A DNA stretch of 64,000 bases from Hymenobacter translucens (GCF_020685205.1 NZ_JAJERB010000003.1:62001-126000), one strand, 5' to 3'; positions 54,182 through 63,251 are shown, counted from the stretch's first letter. Numbers and translations are program-made. The notes: a model not told the origin generated them from the sequence alone.

Positions 54182-55948
54182 CTAGTTGAAATACTCCTTA
54201 GCCAGGGCCTTGTCGTGGCCGTAGATGTCGTCGCGGAAATTGACGTGGCCGGCTGCATCCACCCAAGCAGTGAAGTAAACCAGGTACACCGGCAAGGTCT
54301 CCTTTAGGGGAATGTACTTCTCGCGCCGGGCCTGAATCGTGTCCATGATAGTCTGTCGGTCCCAGCCGGGCTTGTTGCGCAGCAGGTACTCGGCCAGCTT
54401 GATGGGCTCCGATACGCGCACGCACCCGTGGCTGAACCCTCGCTTGGCCTGGCTGAAAAGCTCGTCGTGCGGGGTATCGTGAAGGTAGACATCCTGGGAG
54501 TTCGGGAAAATAAACTTCACCTCCCCCAGGTCATTCTTCGGGCCCGGCCGGCGGCGGACGGTATACTTAAAGGTTTTCTCATCAATTGAGGCCCAGTCAA
54601 TGGAGCTGGGGTCAACGGCTACAGCCTTGCGACCTGAGCCCTTTACCACCTCCATATCAAGCCGGTCGAGGTAGTTGGGGTTGTTGATCAGCTTCGGCTT
54701 GAACTCCTTGTCGATAATGCTGAAGGGCACGTTCCAGTAAGGCGAGAGCACCACGTATTCGAGCTTGTCGCTGAACACGGGAGTGGCATTCAGTGTCTTT
54801 CCCACGATTACGGGCATCGTCATAACTTCCTTGTTCTGCTCGATGACATGCAGCGTATAGTCCGGAATGTTCACGAGCAGGTAGCTGGGCTCAAACCGCT
54901 TGGGCACCCAGCGCCACCGCTCCATGTTCAGCACAATCTGGTCGGCGCGGTCGGCGGCCGAAACGTTGAGCTGCCGCAGGGTTTCCCCACTCACGACGCC
55001 GTCGGTCTTCAGGCCGGTATCCTTCTGAAACTCCTTGACGGCGGCCACCAACTCCTCGTCGTACACCGAAGCGGAGGCAGCCGGAGCAGTACCTGCACCC
55101 GTTTTGTTGGACACGTTCTGGACCGGGGTAGTAGCCGAAGCAGCCGGCGTGCCGGTAGCGGCGTCACCCAGCAGGCGGCGGCGGAGCAGCTCTACCGTGG
55201 GTGATGTTTGCCCGGGCTTGAGCTTGGTATCGGCGGGCAGCACGGGCCAGCCGCCGTTCCGCTGAATGGTCCGGTACTCCGCCAGCGCCTTTTTCAGACG
55301 GTCGTACTCCTCGTGCAGGGGCTCGAACTCGTAGTACGGGTAGGTGCTTTCCCGCTCCTGCAGAATGGTTTGTAGCGCCCGGTGCAGCTTGATTTTGTTG
55401 CGCTTGACGTTCCAGCCCATGCTCTTCACCTGGCGCGGGTCTACCGTGCCCCGGTAAAAGTCGGAGGCCCAGTTAAAGTATGTACCCGAAAGGGCAACGT
55501 CGATTTCCTTTTCCAGGGCATTACGCCGGGCCGAGTCGCCCTGCGCCTTTTCCAGATCAGCGAAAAGCTTATCAAAGTCCTTGACCTTATAATCCTTAGG
55601 ATCAAGGCCTTCATCAGCTGCCTTATTGATTACACCCAGCATGGTCTTGGCCTGGGGCACGAGCTCGTGGTTACGGAACCAGCCCAGCCGGAACTGCCGC
55701 TCCCGGTAGAACTTCTTGGCCCAGTCGACCTGGTCCTTGAACTTGGGCTCGGCCCGCATGGCCCGCACCACATATACGCTATCGAGCAGGGGCTGCGCGC
55801 CCGGTGCCTTGCCCAGGTCACCGGGCAGGGAGTTCTTAATCTTGTCCTGCTGATCCTGGCTGCAGGAAGTGCCCGCGACGAAAACCGTCAGGGCCACTAC
55901 CCAGAACAGGAACAAGCGAAGAAAATATGAATGAGTCGTTGACTTCAT
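54182..55948 (-). CDS. YcbB-like L,D-transpeptidase
   Basis: A 588-residue cell-wall enzyme that makes 3-3 peptidoglycan crosslinks. The N-terminal signal (FLRLFLFWVVALTVFVAGTSC) may be a lipoprotein type. An N-terminal scaffold domain, a peptidoglycan-binding domain (about 310-345, VKEFQKDTGLKTDGVVSGETL), and the YkuD catalytic domain (about 365-530) with FSHGCVRV, the nucleophile Cys near residue 508. A Thr/Ala-rich linker (about 250-300) is inserted. Monocistronic. Confidence 0.92.
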   Translation of the reverse strand: MKSTTHSYFLRLFLFWVVALTVFVAGTSCSQDQQDKIKNSLPGDLGKAPGAQPLLDSVYVVRAMRAEPKFKDQVDWAKKFYRERQFRLGWFRNHELVPQAKTMLGVINKAADEGLDPKDYKVKDFDKLFADLEKAQGDSARRNALEKEIDVALSGTYFNWASDFYRGTVDPRQVKSMGWNVKRNKIKLHRALQTILQERESTYPYYEFEPLHEEYDRLKKALAEYRTIQRNGGWPVLPADTKLKPGQTSPTVELLRRRLLGDAATGTPAASATTPVQNVSNKTGAGTAPAASASVYDEELVAAVKEFQKDTGLKTDGVVSGETLRQLNVSAADRADQIVLNMERWRWVPKRFEPSYLLVNIPDYTLHVIEQNKEVMTMPVIVGKTLNATPVFSDKLEYVVLSPYWNVPFSIIDKEFKPKLINNPNYLDRLDMEVVKGSGRKAVAVDPSSIDWASIDEKTFKYTVRRRPGPKNDLGEVKFIFPNSQDVYLHDTPHDELFSQAKRGFSHGCVRVSEPIKLAEYLLRNKPGWDRQTIMDTIQARREKYIPLKETLPVYLVYFTAWVDAAGHVNFRDDIYGHDKALAKEYFN

Positions 55949-56159
55949 GAAGCGAGAGAGAGGTGGAAGTGAAAAGCCCGGTCGGCAGAATGATCAGTGC
56001 TTAGACCAACCAAACGGGGTGAACCTGGGTTTGTGCTTGTACTCCTTTCCCTGCTGTCGGGTTGTAAAACCGCCGGCAGGGCTACCTCAGCCGGCAAGTT
56101 ACTCGTTTTGGTCATACTCTTCTACTACTTTGGTAGTGGAAACCGCCTCCGGCCGTGGT

Positions 56160-56167
56160 TATCTTTG
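56160..56167 (+). promoter_or_regulatory. Candidate -7 element for the M1 peptidase gene (TATCTTTG)
   Basis: Perfect TAnnTTTG match 45 bases before the ATG at 56212. Confidence 0.5.
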
Positions 56168-56211
56168 CCCCGAATCCCGGGCTTCACCCTCCCGCCTGCC
56201 TCCCGCCTTCT

Positions 56212-58011
56212 ATGCCCACTGCCGCCCCCTACCTTCAGGACCCGCACAGCTTCGCCCAACCCAACCTGGTTCGGGTTACCCATCTGCGCCTCGACCTGGC
56301 CGTCAACTTCACCGCCCGCATCCTGACCGGGCTGGCTACCTGGCAGCTCGACAACACGGCCGGCCATACGGAGCTGATCCTGGATGCGCGCAGTCTGGAA
56401 ATCGAGGCGACTTACCTGGGTGAGACCGAAGCCGAGTCTACTGCCTTTCAGCTGTCCGCCGAAAACGACCCGGTGCTGGGGCAGGCCTTGCGCATCGCCA
56501 TCCGGCCCGATACCCGGGCCGTCACCATCCGCTACCGTACCACGCCCGAGGCGGCCGCTCTGCAGTGGCTAAGCCCCGAGCAAACGGCCGGCCGGCAGCA
56601 TCCGTTTCTGTTCACCCAGTCCCAGGCTATTCTGGCCCGCACCTGGATTCCCTGCCAGGACTCGCCCGGGGTGCGCTTCACGTATGAGGCCCGCGTAGCA
56701 GTACCGGCCGATCTGCTGGCGTTGATGAGTGCCGGCAATCCACAGGTGCTTGACCGCGCCGGCCACTACGAGTTCCGGATGGAGCAGCCGATTCCCTCCT
56801 ACCTGATGGCGCTGGCCGTGGGCCGGCTCGACTTCAGCAGCCTGAGCGGACGCACGGGCGTGTATGCCGAGCCCGAAACCCTGCCTGCAGCCACCAGCGA
56901 GTTTGGCGACCTGGAAAATATGGTAGCCGCTGCCGAGGAGCTGTACGGTCCCTACCGCTGGGAACGGTATGATCTGCTGGTACTGCCGCCCAGCTTTCCA
57001 TTCGGGGGCATGGAAAACCCTCGTTTAACATTTGTAACGCCTACCATTCTAACCGGGGACCGGAGCCTGACCAGCCTGATTGCCCACGAGCTGGCCCACT
57101 CCTGGTCGGGCAACCTGGTGACCAATGCCACCTGGAACGACTTCTGGCTCAACGAGGGCTTCACCGTATACTTCGAGCGGCGCATTATGGAGAAGCTCTA
57201 CGGCAAGCCCTACGCCGATATGCTGCAGGTGCTGGGCCACTCCGCTCTGCTCCACACCATGGGCGAGCTTGGGGCCGGTAGCCCGGACACCCACCTCCAC
57301 CTCGACCTGGCCGGCCGGGACCCCGACGAAGGACTCAATGAAATTGCCTACGAGAAGGGCGACTACCTCTTGCTCACGCTCGAAAGGCTGGTGGGCCGCG
57401 CCCGTCTCGACACCTTTATTAAGGAGTACTTCGCCCGCCACAGCTTTCAGTCGATGGACACGGCCTCGTTTGTGACTTACCTGCGCCGGGAGCTGCTCGA
57501 CCAGGAGCCCGGCCTCGAAGACCGTCTGCAGCTCGACGCCTGGATTAATGGGCCCGGGATTCCGGCCGGGGCCCCACCGGTTTCGTCGGAGCGGTTTGCG
57601 GCGGTGGAAGCCGCGCTGCAGCAGTGGCAGCAGGGGACTCCGGCCCGGGAGCTGACGCTGGCGGACTGGAGCAGCCACGAGTGGGTGCATTTCCTGCAGG
57701 GTTTGCCCGCCGACCTTTCTCTGGCGCAGCTCCAGGAGCTCGACGACGCCTTTACGTTTACGTCCTCCACCAATGCCGAAATTCTGACTGCCTGGTTTCC
57801 ACGGGCGCTGGCGGCCGGGTATGAGCCGGTGAACGGGCCGCTACGCCAGTTCCTGACCAGGGTGGGCCGGCGTAAGTTTCTGGTTCCATTGTACAAGGCG
57901 CTGCTGGCAACGCCCGACGGCCACGCCCGGGCCCGCCAGCTCTACGCCGAAGCCCGCCCCAACTATCACTCCGTGGCAACCAGCACCTTCGACGTTTTGG
58001 TAGGCCGATAA
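56212..58011 (+). CDS. M1-family metalloaminopeptidase, LTA4H-like
   Basis: A 599-residue zinc aminopeptidase. N-terminal beta domain (about 1-190), GGMENP substrate motif at 265-270, HELAH at 292-296 with Glu315 as third zinc ligand (HExxH-X18-E), and a C-terminal helical domain (about 460-595) like leukotriene-A4 hydrolase. No signal peptide visible with the ATG at 56212; the upstream frame (56155) is non-family. Role inferred: peptide degradation in the cytoplasm or periplasm. Confidence 0.93.
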   Translation: MPTAAPYLQDPHSFAQPNLVRVTHLRLDLAVNFTARILTGLATWQLDNTAGHTELILDARSLEIEATYLGETEAESTAFQLSAENDPVLGQALRIAIRPDTRAVTIRYRTTPEAAALQWLSPEQTAGRQHPFLFTQSQAILARTWIPCQDSPGVRFTYEARVAVPADLLALMSAGNPQVLDRAGHYEFRMEQPIPSYLMALAVGRLDFSSLSGRTGVYAEPETLPAATSEFGDLENMVAAAEELYGPYRWERYDLLVLPPSFPFGGMENPRLTFVTPTILTGDRSLTSLIAHELAHSWSGNLVTNATWNDFWLNEGFTVYFERRIMEKLYGKPYADMLQVLGHSALLHTMGELGAGSPDTHLHLDLAGRDPDEGLNEIAYEKGDYLLLTLERLVGRARLDTFIKEYFARHSFQSMDTASFVTYLRRELLDQEPGLEDRLQLDAWINGPGIPAGAPPVSSERFAAVEAALQQWQQGTPARELTLADWSSHEWVHFLQGLPADLSLAQLQELDDAFTFTSSTNAEILTAWFPRALAAGYEPVNGPLRQFLTRVGRRKFLVPLYKALLATPDGHARARQLYAEARPNYHSVATSTFDVLVGR

Positions 58012-58106
58012 AACCGTAAAGTTTTTACCTTGAAACCGGGGCTGGCCCGAAGCTTGCTGGCTCCGCCCGGCACATTTTCTTTTTTCCTGACTGTTGATTC
58101 TTAGCG

Positions 58107-59006
58107 TTGAAAGCTCAAAAACCTCTCGGTAAACTTATTGCCGTCGGCGGCAACGAAGATAAAGGCACGTACCCTCATCCCCGGACCCGCCGCAAGGCCT
58201 ACCTCAACTTCTTTGAGCTCGGCATTCTGAAGCGCATCGTGACCGAGTCCGGCAAAACAGATCCGCGCATTGAGGTCATCACCACGGCATCCATGATTCC
58301 GGAGGAAGTGGCCAAGATCTACCTGTCGTCCTTTGCGATGCTCAACTGCCTGAACGTGGGCGTGATGGACATCCGGACCCCGGAGGACGCCCGGCAGCCT
58401 GAGTACCTGGAGCGCCTGCTGGCGGCCGATGTGGTCATGATGAGCGGGGGCAACCAGTCGCGGCTGCGCGAGATGTTCGGGGAAAGCGAGTTTCTGGACC
58501 GCCTCACCTCCCGCTATATGCTGGAGCCCGACTTCATTATTGCCGGCACCAGCGCCGGTGCTATGGCCATGTCGCACATCATGATCCGGGGCGGCAGCGT
58601 TCCGGATGCGCTGATGAAGGGCGCGGTGAAAATGGGCACCGGCCTGGGTCTGATTAATAATGTGGTTATCGACTCCCACTTCGTGAAGCGCGGCCGCTTC
58701 GGGCGCCTGATCGAGTCGGTGGGTCTGCACCCCAAGCTGATCGGAATCGGGCTGGGCGAGGATACGGGCGTGCTCATCACCGAAGGCAACCTGATTGAAA
58801 CCATCGGCTCCAACCTGGTCATCATCATGGACGGGCACCATATTGTGCATAACAACTCGGCCGCCGCCAAGAAGGGTACTCCCCTGTCGCTCGAGAATCT
58901 AACCCTGCACGTGCTGGCGAAAGGCAACGTCTATAACATCAAGGAGCGGAAGTTCTACGTGAACAAGGAAGCCGCCCTGGCCACCGCCTCCCCGGCAGTA
59001 GCCTAG
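58107..59006 (+). CDS. cphB: Cyanophycinase
   Basis: A 299-residue peptidase S51 protein that cuts the storage polymer cyanophycin to beta-Asp-Arg dipeptides. The nucleophile is Ser149 in GTSAGAM; GGNQSRLREMF and the HHIVHNNSAAAKKGTPLS C-terminal block are family features. The start is TTG at 58107 (M-KAQKPLGKLIAVGGNEDKG). An isoaspartyl peptidase gene 700 bases further on (opposite strand) supplies the next step. No cyanophycin synthetase is in the window. Confidence 0.9.
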   Translation: MKAQKPLGKLIAVGGNEDKGTYPHPRTRRKAYLNFFELGILKRIVTESGKTDPRIEVITTASMIPEEVAKIYLSSFAMLNCLNVGVMDIRTPEDARQPEYLERLLAADVVMMSGGNQSRLREMFGESEFLDRLTSRYMLEPDFIIAGTSAGAMAMSHIMIRGGSVPDALMKGAVKMGTGLGLINNVVIDSHFVKRGRFGRLIESVGLHPKLIGIGLGEDTGVLITEGNLIETIGSNLVIIMDGHHIVHNNSAAAKKGTPLSLENLTLHVLAKGNVYNIKERKFYVNKEAALATASPAVA

Positions 59007-59028
59007 CTCCTCGACAGTCAAGCCAACA

Positions 59029-59062
59029 AAAAAGCCGCCCCTCGTTGAAGGGGCGGCTTTTT
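59029..59062. terminator. Terminator between cyanophycinase and GNAT genes
   Basis: 14-bp perfect stem (59029-59042, 59049-59062), loop CGTTGA, A/T tracts on both sides. Confidence 0.88.
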
Positions 59063-59078
59063 ACATTTTGATTCAGCC

Positions 59079-59645
59079 CTATGCCACGGGTGCTTCTTCG
59101 GGCGGCTTGGGCGGGTGCAGGGCGCGCCACTCATCTTCCAGCATGCTCATCTCCACCAGGCTCCAGTATTCGTCGCCGTGGCGCAGTACGTCGCGCAGCA
59201 CGCCCTCGCGCTTCATGCCGGCTTTTTCGTAGCACCGCAGCGCCGACTCGTTGAAGTCATACACGCCGAGCGTGATGCGGTGCAGCTTGAGCTCCTCAAA
59301 ACCGACCCGGAGCACGGCCTTGATCATCTTCTGGCAGATGCCCTTGCCCCGCTCCGCCGTGTTGCCGACCAGTACCCGGCTGATGCGAGCCGAGCGGTTG
59401 GTTTCGCTGATGGACCCGAGCGAGATGTGCCCGACCGTAAGCCCCGTCTTGGTATCGACCGCTTTATAGACGAACACGTCGGAGGTGCCCAGGCTGTTGC
59501 TGTCCTCGATGTACCACTCCAACGCGCCTTCCGACAGGGGAAAGCTGAACAGGGAGCCCGACCAGTTGGTCAGCAGCTGCTCGTCCTTTACCCATTCAAT
59601 TAGCTGCTGGAAGTCGTTCCGGTCGAAGTACTCGAGTCTGATCAT
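59079..59645 (-). CDS. GNAT-family N-acetyltransferase
   Basis: A 188-residue acetyltransferase of the RimJ/RimL type: VGHISLGSISE, RISRVLVGNTAERGKGIC (acetyl-CoA pyrophosphate loop) and YDFNESALRCYEKAGMKREG. Substrate unknown; a protein N-terminus or small amine. Lies between the two cyanophycin-degradation genes and reads in the same direction as the isoaspartyl peptidase. Confidence 0.9.
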   Translation of the reverse strand: MIRLEYFDRNDFQQLIEWVKDEQLLTNWSGSLFSFPLSEGALEWYIEDSNSLGTSDVFVYKAVDTKTGLTVGHISLGSISETNRSARISRVLVGNTAERGKGICQKMIKAVLRVGFEELKLHRITLGVYDFNESALRCYEKAGMKREGVLRDVLRHGDEYWSLVEMSMLEDEWRALHPPKPPEEAPVA

Positions 59646-59724
59646 GAAAAAACGGGGTTATACGCTCACTAGATTCTGGTTTCCGGAAATCCGGGGTAAG
59701 CCAGCCAGGCAATAAGCCCGCAAG

Positions 59725-60666
59725 CTACTCCTTATAGATAGAGGTTACAAGCGGGGAGTCGGCCGTCTGGGTGCCGCGGTACATGCCTTCGGAGTTGAAA
59801 GGCAAAGCCAGGTTGCCGGCGGCGTCGACTGCAATGAGCCCACCTTCCCCGCCCACCGGCGCCAGCTTGTCGTGCACCACGATGCGGCAGGCTTCTTCCA
59901 GGGACAGCCCGCGGTACTCCATCAGGCAGGCGACGTCGTAGGCGGCTACTGCCCGGATAAAGTATTCGCCGTTGCCGGTGCAGGAGATGGCGCAGGTGTG
60001 GTTGTCGGCAAACGTGCCGGCCCCGATTAGTGGGGAGTCGCCGATGCGGGAGTAGCGCTTGTTGGTCATGCCTCCGGTGCTGGTAGCGGCGGCCAGGTTG
60101 CCGTGCTGGTCCCGGGCCACCGCGCCCGCCGTGCCCAGCTTTTTAACCTTGATGGGCTGGGAGCCGTGGTCGAGCTGAACGGTGTTCGTGATTCGGGCTT
60201 CCTGCAGCTGATCAAAGCGGCTTTGCTCGAAAAAGTAGCCATCGGGCTGAAAGGCCTGCCCCTGCTCCCGGGCAAAGTCTTCGGCCCCGGGCCAGGCCAG
60301 CAGCACGTGGTCGGAGTGCTCCATAATCCGGCGGGCCGTCGAAATCGGATTCTGAATGTTGCGCACCCCGGCCACGGCCCCGGCCGAGCGGTTGCGGCCG
60401 TCCATGATGGCGGCATCCATCTCGTGGCGACCTTCGTGGGTGAAGACCGAACCCCTGCCGGCATTAAATAAGGGGCAGTCTTCCAGCAACCGCACAGCCA
60501 CCTCGACCGCGTCGAGGGCCAGCCCGCCGTGGCGGAGCACCTCGAAGCCGGCCTGCACGACCTGCTCGAGCGCCTGGTGGTAGGCCCGCTCCCGTTCGGG
60601 GGACATCAGGGCGCGGGAAATGGTGCCGGCGCCGCCGTGTACGGCAATTGCAAAGTTTGAAGGCAT
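59725..60666 (-). CDS. Isoaspartyl peptidase / L-asparaginase (Ntn hydrolase)
   Basis: A 313-residue type III asparaginase/isoaspartyl dipeptidase. Autocleavage occurs between Gly178 and the nucleophile Thr179 (KKLGTAGAV), the same residue number as E. coli IaaA, and TSTGGMTNK and IGDSPLIGAGTFADN follow. It hydrolyses beta-aspartyl dipeptides, including the beta-Asp-Arg released by cyanophycinase, and also isoaspartyl residues from damaged proteins. ATG at 60666. No signal peptide. Confidence 0.93.
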   Translation of the reverse strand: MPSNFAIAVHGGAGTISRALMSPERERAYHQALEQVVQAGFEVLRHGGLALDAVEVAVRLLEDCPLFNAGRGSVFTHEGRHEMDAAIMDGRNRSAGAVAGVRNIQNPISTARRIMEHSDHVLLAWPGAEDFAREQGQAFQPDGYFFEQSRFDQLQEARITNTVQLDHGSQPIKVKKLGTAGAVARDQHGNLAAATSTGGMTNKRYSRIGDSPLIGAGTFADNHTCAISCTGNGEYFIRAVAAYDVACLMEYRGLSLEEACRIVVHDKLAPVGGEGGLIAVDAAGNLALPFNSEGMYRGTQTADSPLVTSIYKE

Positions 60667-60764
60667 GGAAAGCTGGGGGAGAAAGGCGAAAATTCCCGGT
60701 AAGGTACGGCCTCGAACCGGAGTAGTTATACGCGGACCGGGTAGCCAAAGCGCGTTTTTTTTCG

Positions 60765-60772
60765 TACGTTTG
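60765..60772 (+). promoter_or_regulatory. Candidate -7 element for the DUF3127 gene (TACGTTTG)
   Basis: Perfect TAnnTTTG match 34 bases before the ATG at 60806. Confidence 0.5.
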
Positions 60773-60805
60773 GCTTAGTCAATTCACCCACAATATTCTT
60801 TTTTT

Positions 60806-61231
60806 ATGGCTTACGAAGCTACCGGCCGCCTGCACGAAATTTTCGATGAACAGCAGGTGAGCGATAAATTCCGCAAGCGCGAGTTCGTGCTGGAAGTTCA
60901 GGAGGGCCAGTACCCCGAGCATATCAAGTTCCAGCTGGTTCAGGACAAAACGGCTTTAATTGACGCCTACAAAATGGGCGATGAAGTGAAAGTTACTTTC
61001 AACCTGCGGGGTCGCGGCTTCAACAAGAACGGCCAGATGCTGTACTTCACCAACCTCGAAGCCTGGCGCATCGAGGCCGGCACGGGCGGCGGTCAGGGTG
61101 GCGGAGGCAACTTCGGTGGTCAGCAGGCGGCTCCCCGCCAGGCAGCCCCGGCCCAAAACCAGAACCCCAACCTGCGGGCCCAATCGGCGGCCCCCATTGC
61201 TTCGGACGACGACAACGACCTGCCTTTCTAA
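60806..61231 (+). CDS. DUF3127 OB-fold protein with SSB-like acidic tail
   Basis: A 141-residue protein: an N-terminal DUF3127 domain (about 1-90, with YEATGRLHEIFDEQQVS and FNLRGRGFNKNGQMLYFTNLEAW) predicted to adopt an OB fold, a Gly/Gln/Ala/Pro-rich linker (about 95-130), and the C-terminus DDDNDLPF, which matches the acidic, PF-ending tip of single-stranded DNA-binding proteins. Inference: a DNA-binding protein that recruits SSB-interacting partners. It is not the main Ssb, whose OB-fold motifs are different. Confidence 0.87.
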   Translation: MAYEATGRLHEIFDEQQVSDKFRKREFVLEVQEGQYPEHIKFQLVQDKTALIDAYKMGDEVKVTFNLRGRGFNKNGQMLYFTNLEAWRIEAGTGGGQGGGGNFGGQQAAPRQAAPAQNQNPNLRAQSAAPIASDDDNDLPF

Positions 61232-61255
61232 GCGCTTCGTTTTTGCTTTGCCTGC

Positions 61256-61287
61256 AAATGCCGCCCCGGAGACGAGGCGGCATTTTT
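61256..61287 (+). terminator. Terminator after the DUF3127 gene
   Basis: 10-bp stem (AAATGCCGCC, 61256-61265, and complement 61276-61285) with T-run. Confidence 0.85.
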
Positions 61288-61383
61288 GCTTTTCTTCGCC
61301 CTGGGCGCCGGCCGCCAATCCCGAATGCACAACCCCGGCCGCAGCGGCACGTTCTGACTTTGATTTCTGATTTCACTTTTTCT

Positions 61384-62259
61384 ATGGCAATTCCCGCTTC
61401 TCCTTCCCTGCTCGGCAAAACGGTGCTGGTAACCGGCGCCACGGCGGGCATCGGACTGGTCACGGCCCGGGAGCTGGCCCGCCGGGGAGCCCGGGTGGTG
61501 CTGGTCGGCCGCCACATCGAGAAAACCGAGCACGCCCGGCAGGCGGTACAGGCGGCGGCCCCCGACGCGCCCGAGCCCGAAGCCCTGCTCTGCGACCTGT
61601 CGCTGATTGCCAACGTGCGCGACCTGGCCGCCGAGTTTGGCCGCCGCTTCGACAAGCTCGACGTGCTGGTCAACAATGCCGGCATCATGCCCGGTCCGCT
61701 CACCATTACCCGGGAAGGCCACGAGATGAGCTGGGCTACGAATCACCTGGCGCCCTTCGCCCTGACCAATCTGCTGATACCCCAACTGGTAGAGGCCGGC
61801 AACGCCCGCGTCGTGACGGTGGCCTCGGAAGCGCACTGGCTCGGGCAGATTGAGTCGTCGCAGGAAGCGCGCAACGATCCCGAAAAGTACAGCTCGTTTA
61901 CCGCGTACTGCGACTCCAAGCTGGCCAACATTCTGTTTACCAATGAGCTGGCCCACCGCCTGGAGTTTACCGGCGTCACCGCCAACTCCCTGCACCCCGG
62001 CATCGTGGACACGACGCTGATTAATCCGAACACATCGACATTTATGAAAACCATGTGGTGGCTGGCCCGGCCGTTTATGATTGACGTGGAGCGCGGGGCC
62101 CAGACCACCGTGTTTCTGGCGTCGGCCCCGGAAGCCGGCCGCATCAGTGGGCGGTACTTCAAGGGCAGCAGGCCGGCCCGCTGCTCGAGCCGGGCCCAGA
62201 GCCGGGCCGATGCCAGCCGGCTCTGGCGGATTTCAGCCGACGAAACCGGAATCGAATAG
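61384..62259 (+). CDS. SDR-family oxidoreductase (retinol-dehydrogenase-like)
   Basis: A 291-residue SDR with TGATAGIG, NNAGIM and a catalytic block reading YCDSKLANILF (Tyr-x-x-x-Lys). It resembles RDH/WWOX-like short-chain dehydrogenases, which often act on lipophilic aldehydes or alcohols. Start ATG 61384; upstream in-frame sequence covers the terminator. Followed 39 bases later by the AlbA_2 gene, possibly co-transcribed. Confidence 0.9.
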   Translation: MAIPASPSLLGKTVLVTGATAGIGLVTARELARRGARVVLVGRHIEKTEHARQAVQAAAPDAPEPEALLCDLSLIANVRDLAAEFGRRFDKLDVLVNNAGIMPGPLTITREGHEMSWATNHLAPFALTNLLIPQLVEAGNARVVTVASEAHWLGQIESSQEARNDPEKYSSFTAYCDSKLANILFTNELAHRLEFTGVTANSLHPGIVDTTLINPNTSTFMKTMWWLARPFMIDVERGAQTTVFLASAPEAGRISGRYFKGSRPARCSSRAQSRADASRLWRISADETGIE

Positions 62260-62298
62260 GCCGGCTTTAACCATTCTCTTCCCCATTATCCGAAACCT

Positions 62299-62922
62299 AT
62301 GTCAGCACTTCGGGACCTGATTGCGCAGGGCGAGGGCGAGCGGCTGGAGTTCAAAAAGAAAACCACCCACCCTACCCGTATTTCCCGCACCCTGGCTTCC
62401 CTGGCCAACACCCACGGTGGCCGGGTGCTGGTGGGCGTCGATGATGACGGGCGGATTGTGGGCGTGCGCGACGCCGAGGAGGAAATGTTCGTGCTCCGGC
62501 AGGCGGCCGAGCTGTACGTGGAGCCCCCGCTAACGCTACGGTTTCAGGAAATCGAGGAGGAAGGCCGCATCGTGCTGGTCGTAACGGTACCGGAAAGCAG
62601 CCACAAGCCCCACAAGGCCCAGGTCGGCGACGACGACTGGCGGGGCTACGTGCGGGTGCGCGACGAGAGCGTGCAAACCAGCGGCCTCACGGAAAAAGCC
62701 CTGGAGCGGGAAACCGCGCCGCAGTTTGAGAAGCTGCCGCTCAATAAGGACGAGCTGGCCGTGCTCGACTACCTCCGCTCCTACCCGCGCATCACCCTGC
62801 CCCAGTACATGAAGCTTATCAACGTAGGCAAGCGCCGGGCCTTTCGCACCCTTATCAAGCTTACTCTGCACGGCTACATCCGTCACCACGACAAGGAAAA
62901 GGAGCCGTACTATACGTTGTGA
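62299..62922 (+). CDS. AlbA_2 (Schlafen-like) domain protein
   Basis: A 207-residue protein with the AlbA_2 domain at about 10-120: GERLEFKKKTTHP, LASLANTHGGRVLVGVDDDG and a VTVPESSHKPH stretch. A C-terminal winged-helix segment (about 145-205, LDYLRSYPRITLPQYMKLINVG) follows. Such proteins are often annotated as putative DNA-binding or transcriptional regulators; no NTPase motif here. Confidence 0.88.
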   Translation: MSALRDLIAQGEGERLEFKKKTTHPTRISRTLASLANTHGGRVLVGVDDDGRIVGVRDAEEEMFVLRQAAELYVEPPLTLRFQEIEEEGRIVLVVTVPESSHKPHKAQVGDDDWRGYVRVRDESVQTSGLTEKALERETAPQFEKLPLNKDELAVLDYLRSYPRITLPQYMKLINVGKRRAFRTLIKLTLHGYIRHHDKEKEPYYTL

Positions 62923-63069
62923 GGAATTTGAAGCTGGGAGCCAGAAGGCAGGAGGTTTTGAGACCTGGACGCTAGTGGCCGGGTGCTTTAAACCAACCAG
63001 GAAGTACCAGCCGATTTGCCGGCGAAATCACACCGTATATATAAGGAGTAGAAAACGGCTGCCCGGGCG

Positions 63070-63113
63070 GCAAAAAGCCCGGCGACGCACGGGGGCATCG
63101 ACGGGCTTTTTGC
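63070..63113. terminator. Bidirectional terminator
   Basis: 12-bp perfect stem (63070-63081, 63102-63113) with A/T tracts, between the AlbA_2 gene and the tiny lysine-rich gene. Confidence 0.8.
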
Positions 63114-63134
63114 TTGATCCGGGAGCAGAGGCAA

Positions 63135-63251
63135 CTAGTCCTGGCGACTGTCGCGGGCCTTTTTCTTTTCTTCTTTGGCAGCCTTCTTTTCCTTGGTGGT
63201 TTTGGCGGGCTCCTTTTTCTTCTCTTTGCGGGCGTCCTGTGCTTTAGCCAT
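63135..63251 (-). CDS. Tiny lysine-rich protein
   Basis: 38 residues read from the minus strand, MAKAQDARKEKKKEPAKTTK at the N-terminus, then more Lys/Glu/Ala and ending in SRQD. Strongly basic and probably unstructured or helical. Similar tiny Lys/Glu-rich proteins occur in Bacteroidota, so I think it is real; function unknown, perhaps nucleic-acid or ribosome-associated. Confidence 0.6.
   Translation of the reverse strand: MAKAQDARKEKKKEPAKTTKEKKAAKEEKKKARDSRQD

Noticed and set aside
55997..56326. Short plus-strand frame with LLSGC lipobox-like sequence
   Set aside because: Hydrophobic start is attractive, but it runs 115 bases into the M1 peptidase gene in another frame and the tail is low-complexity; probably chance.
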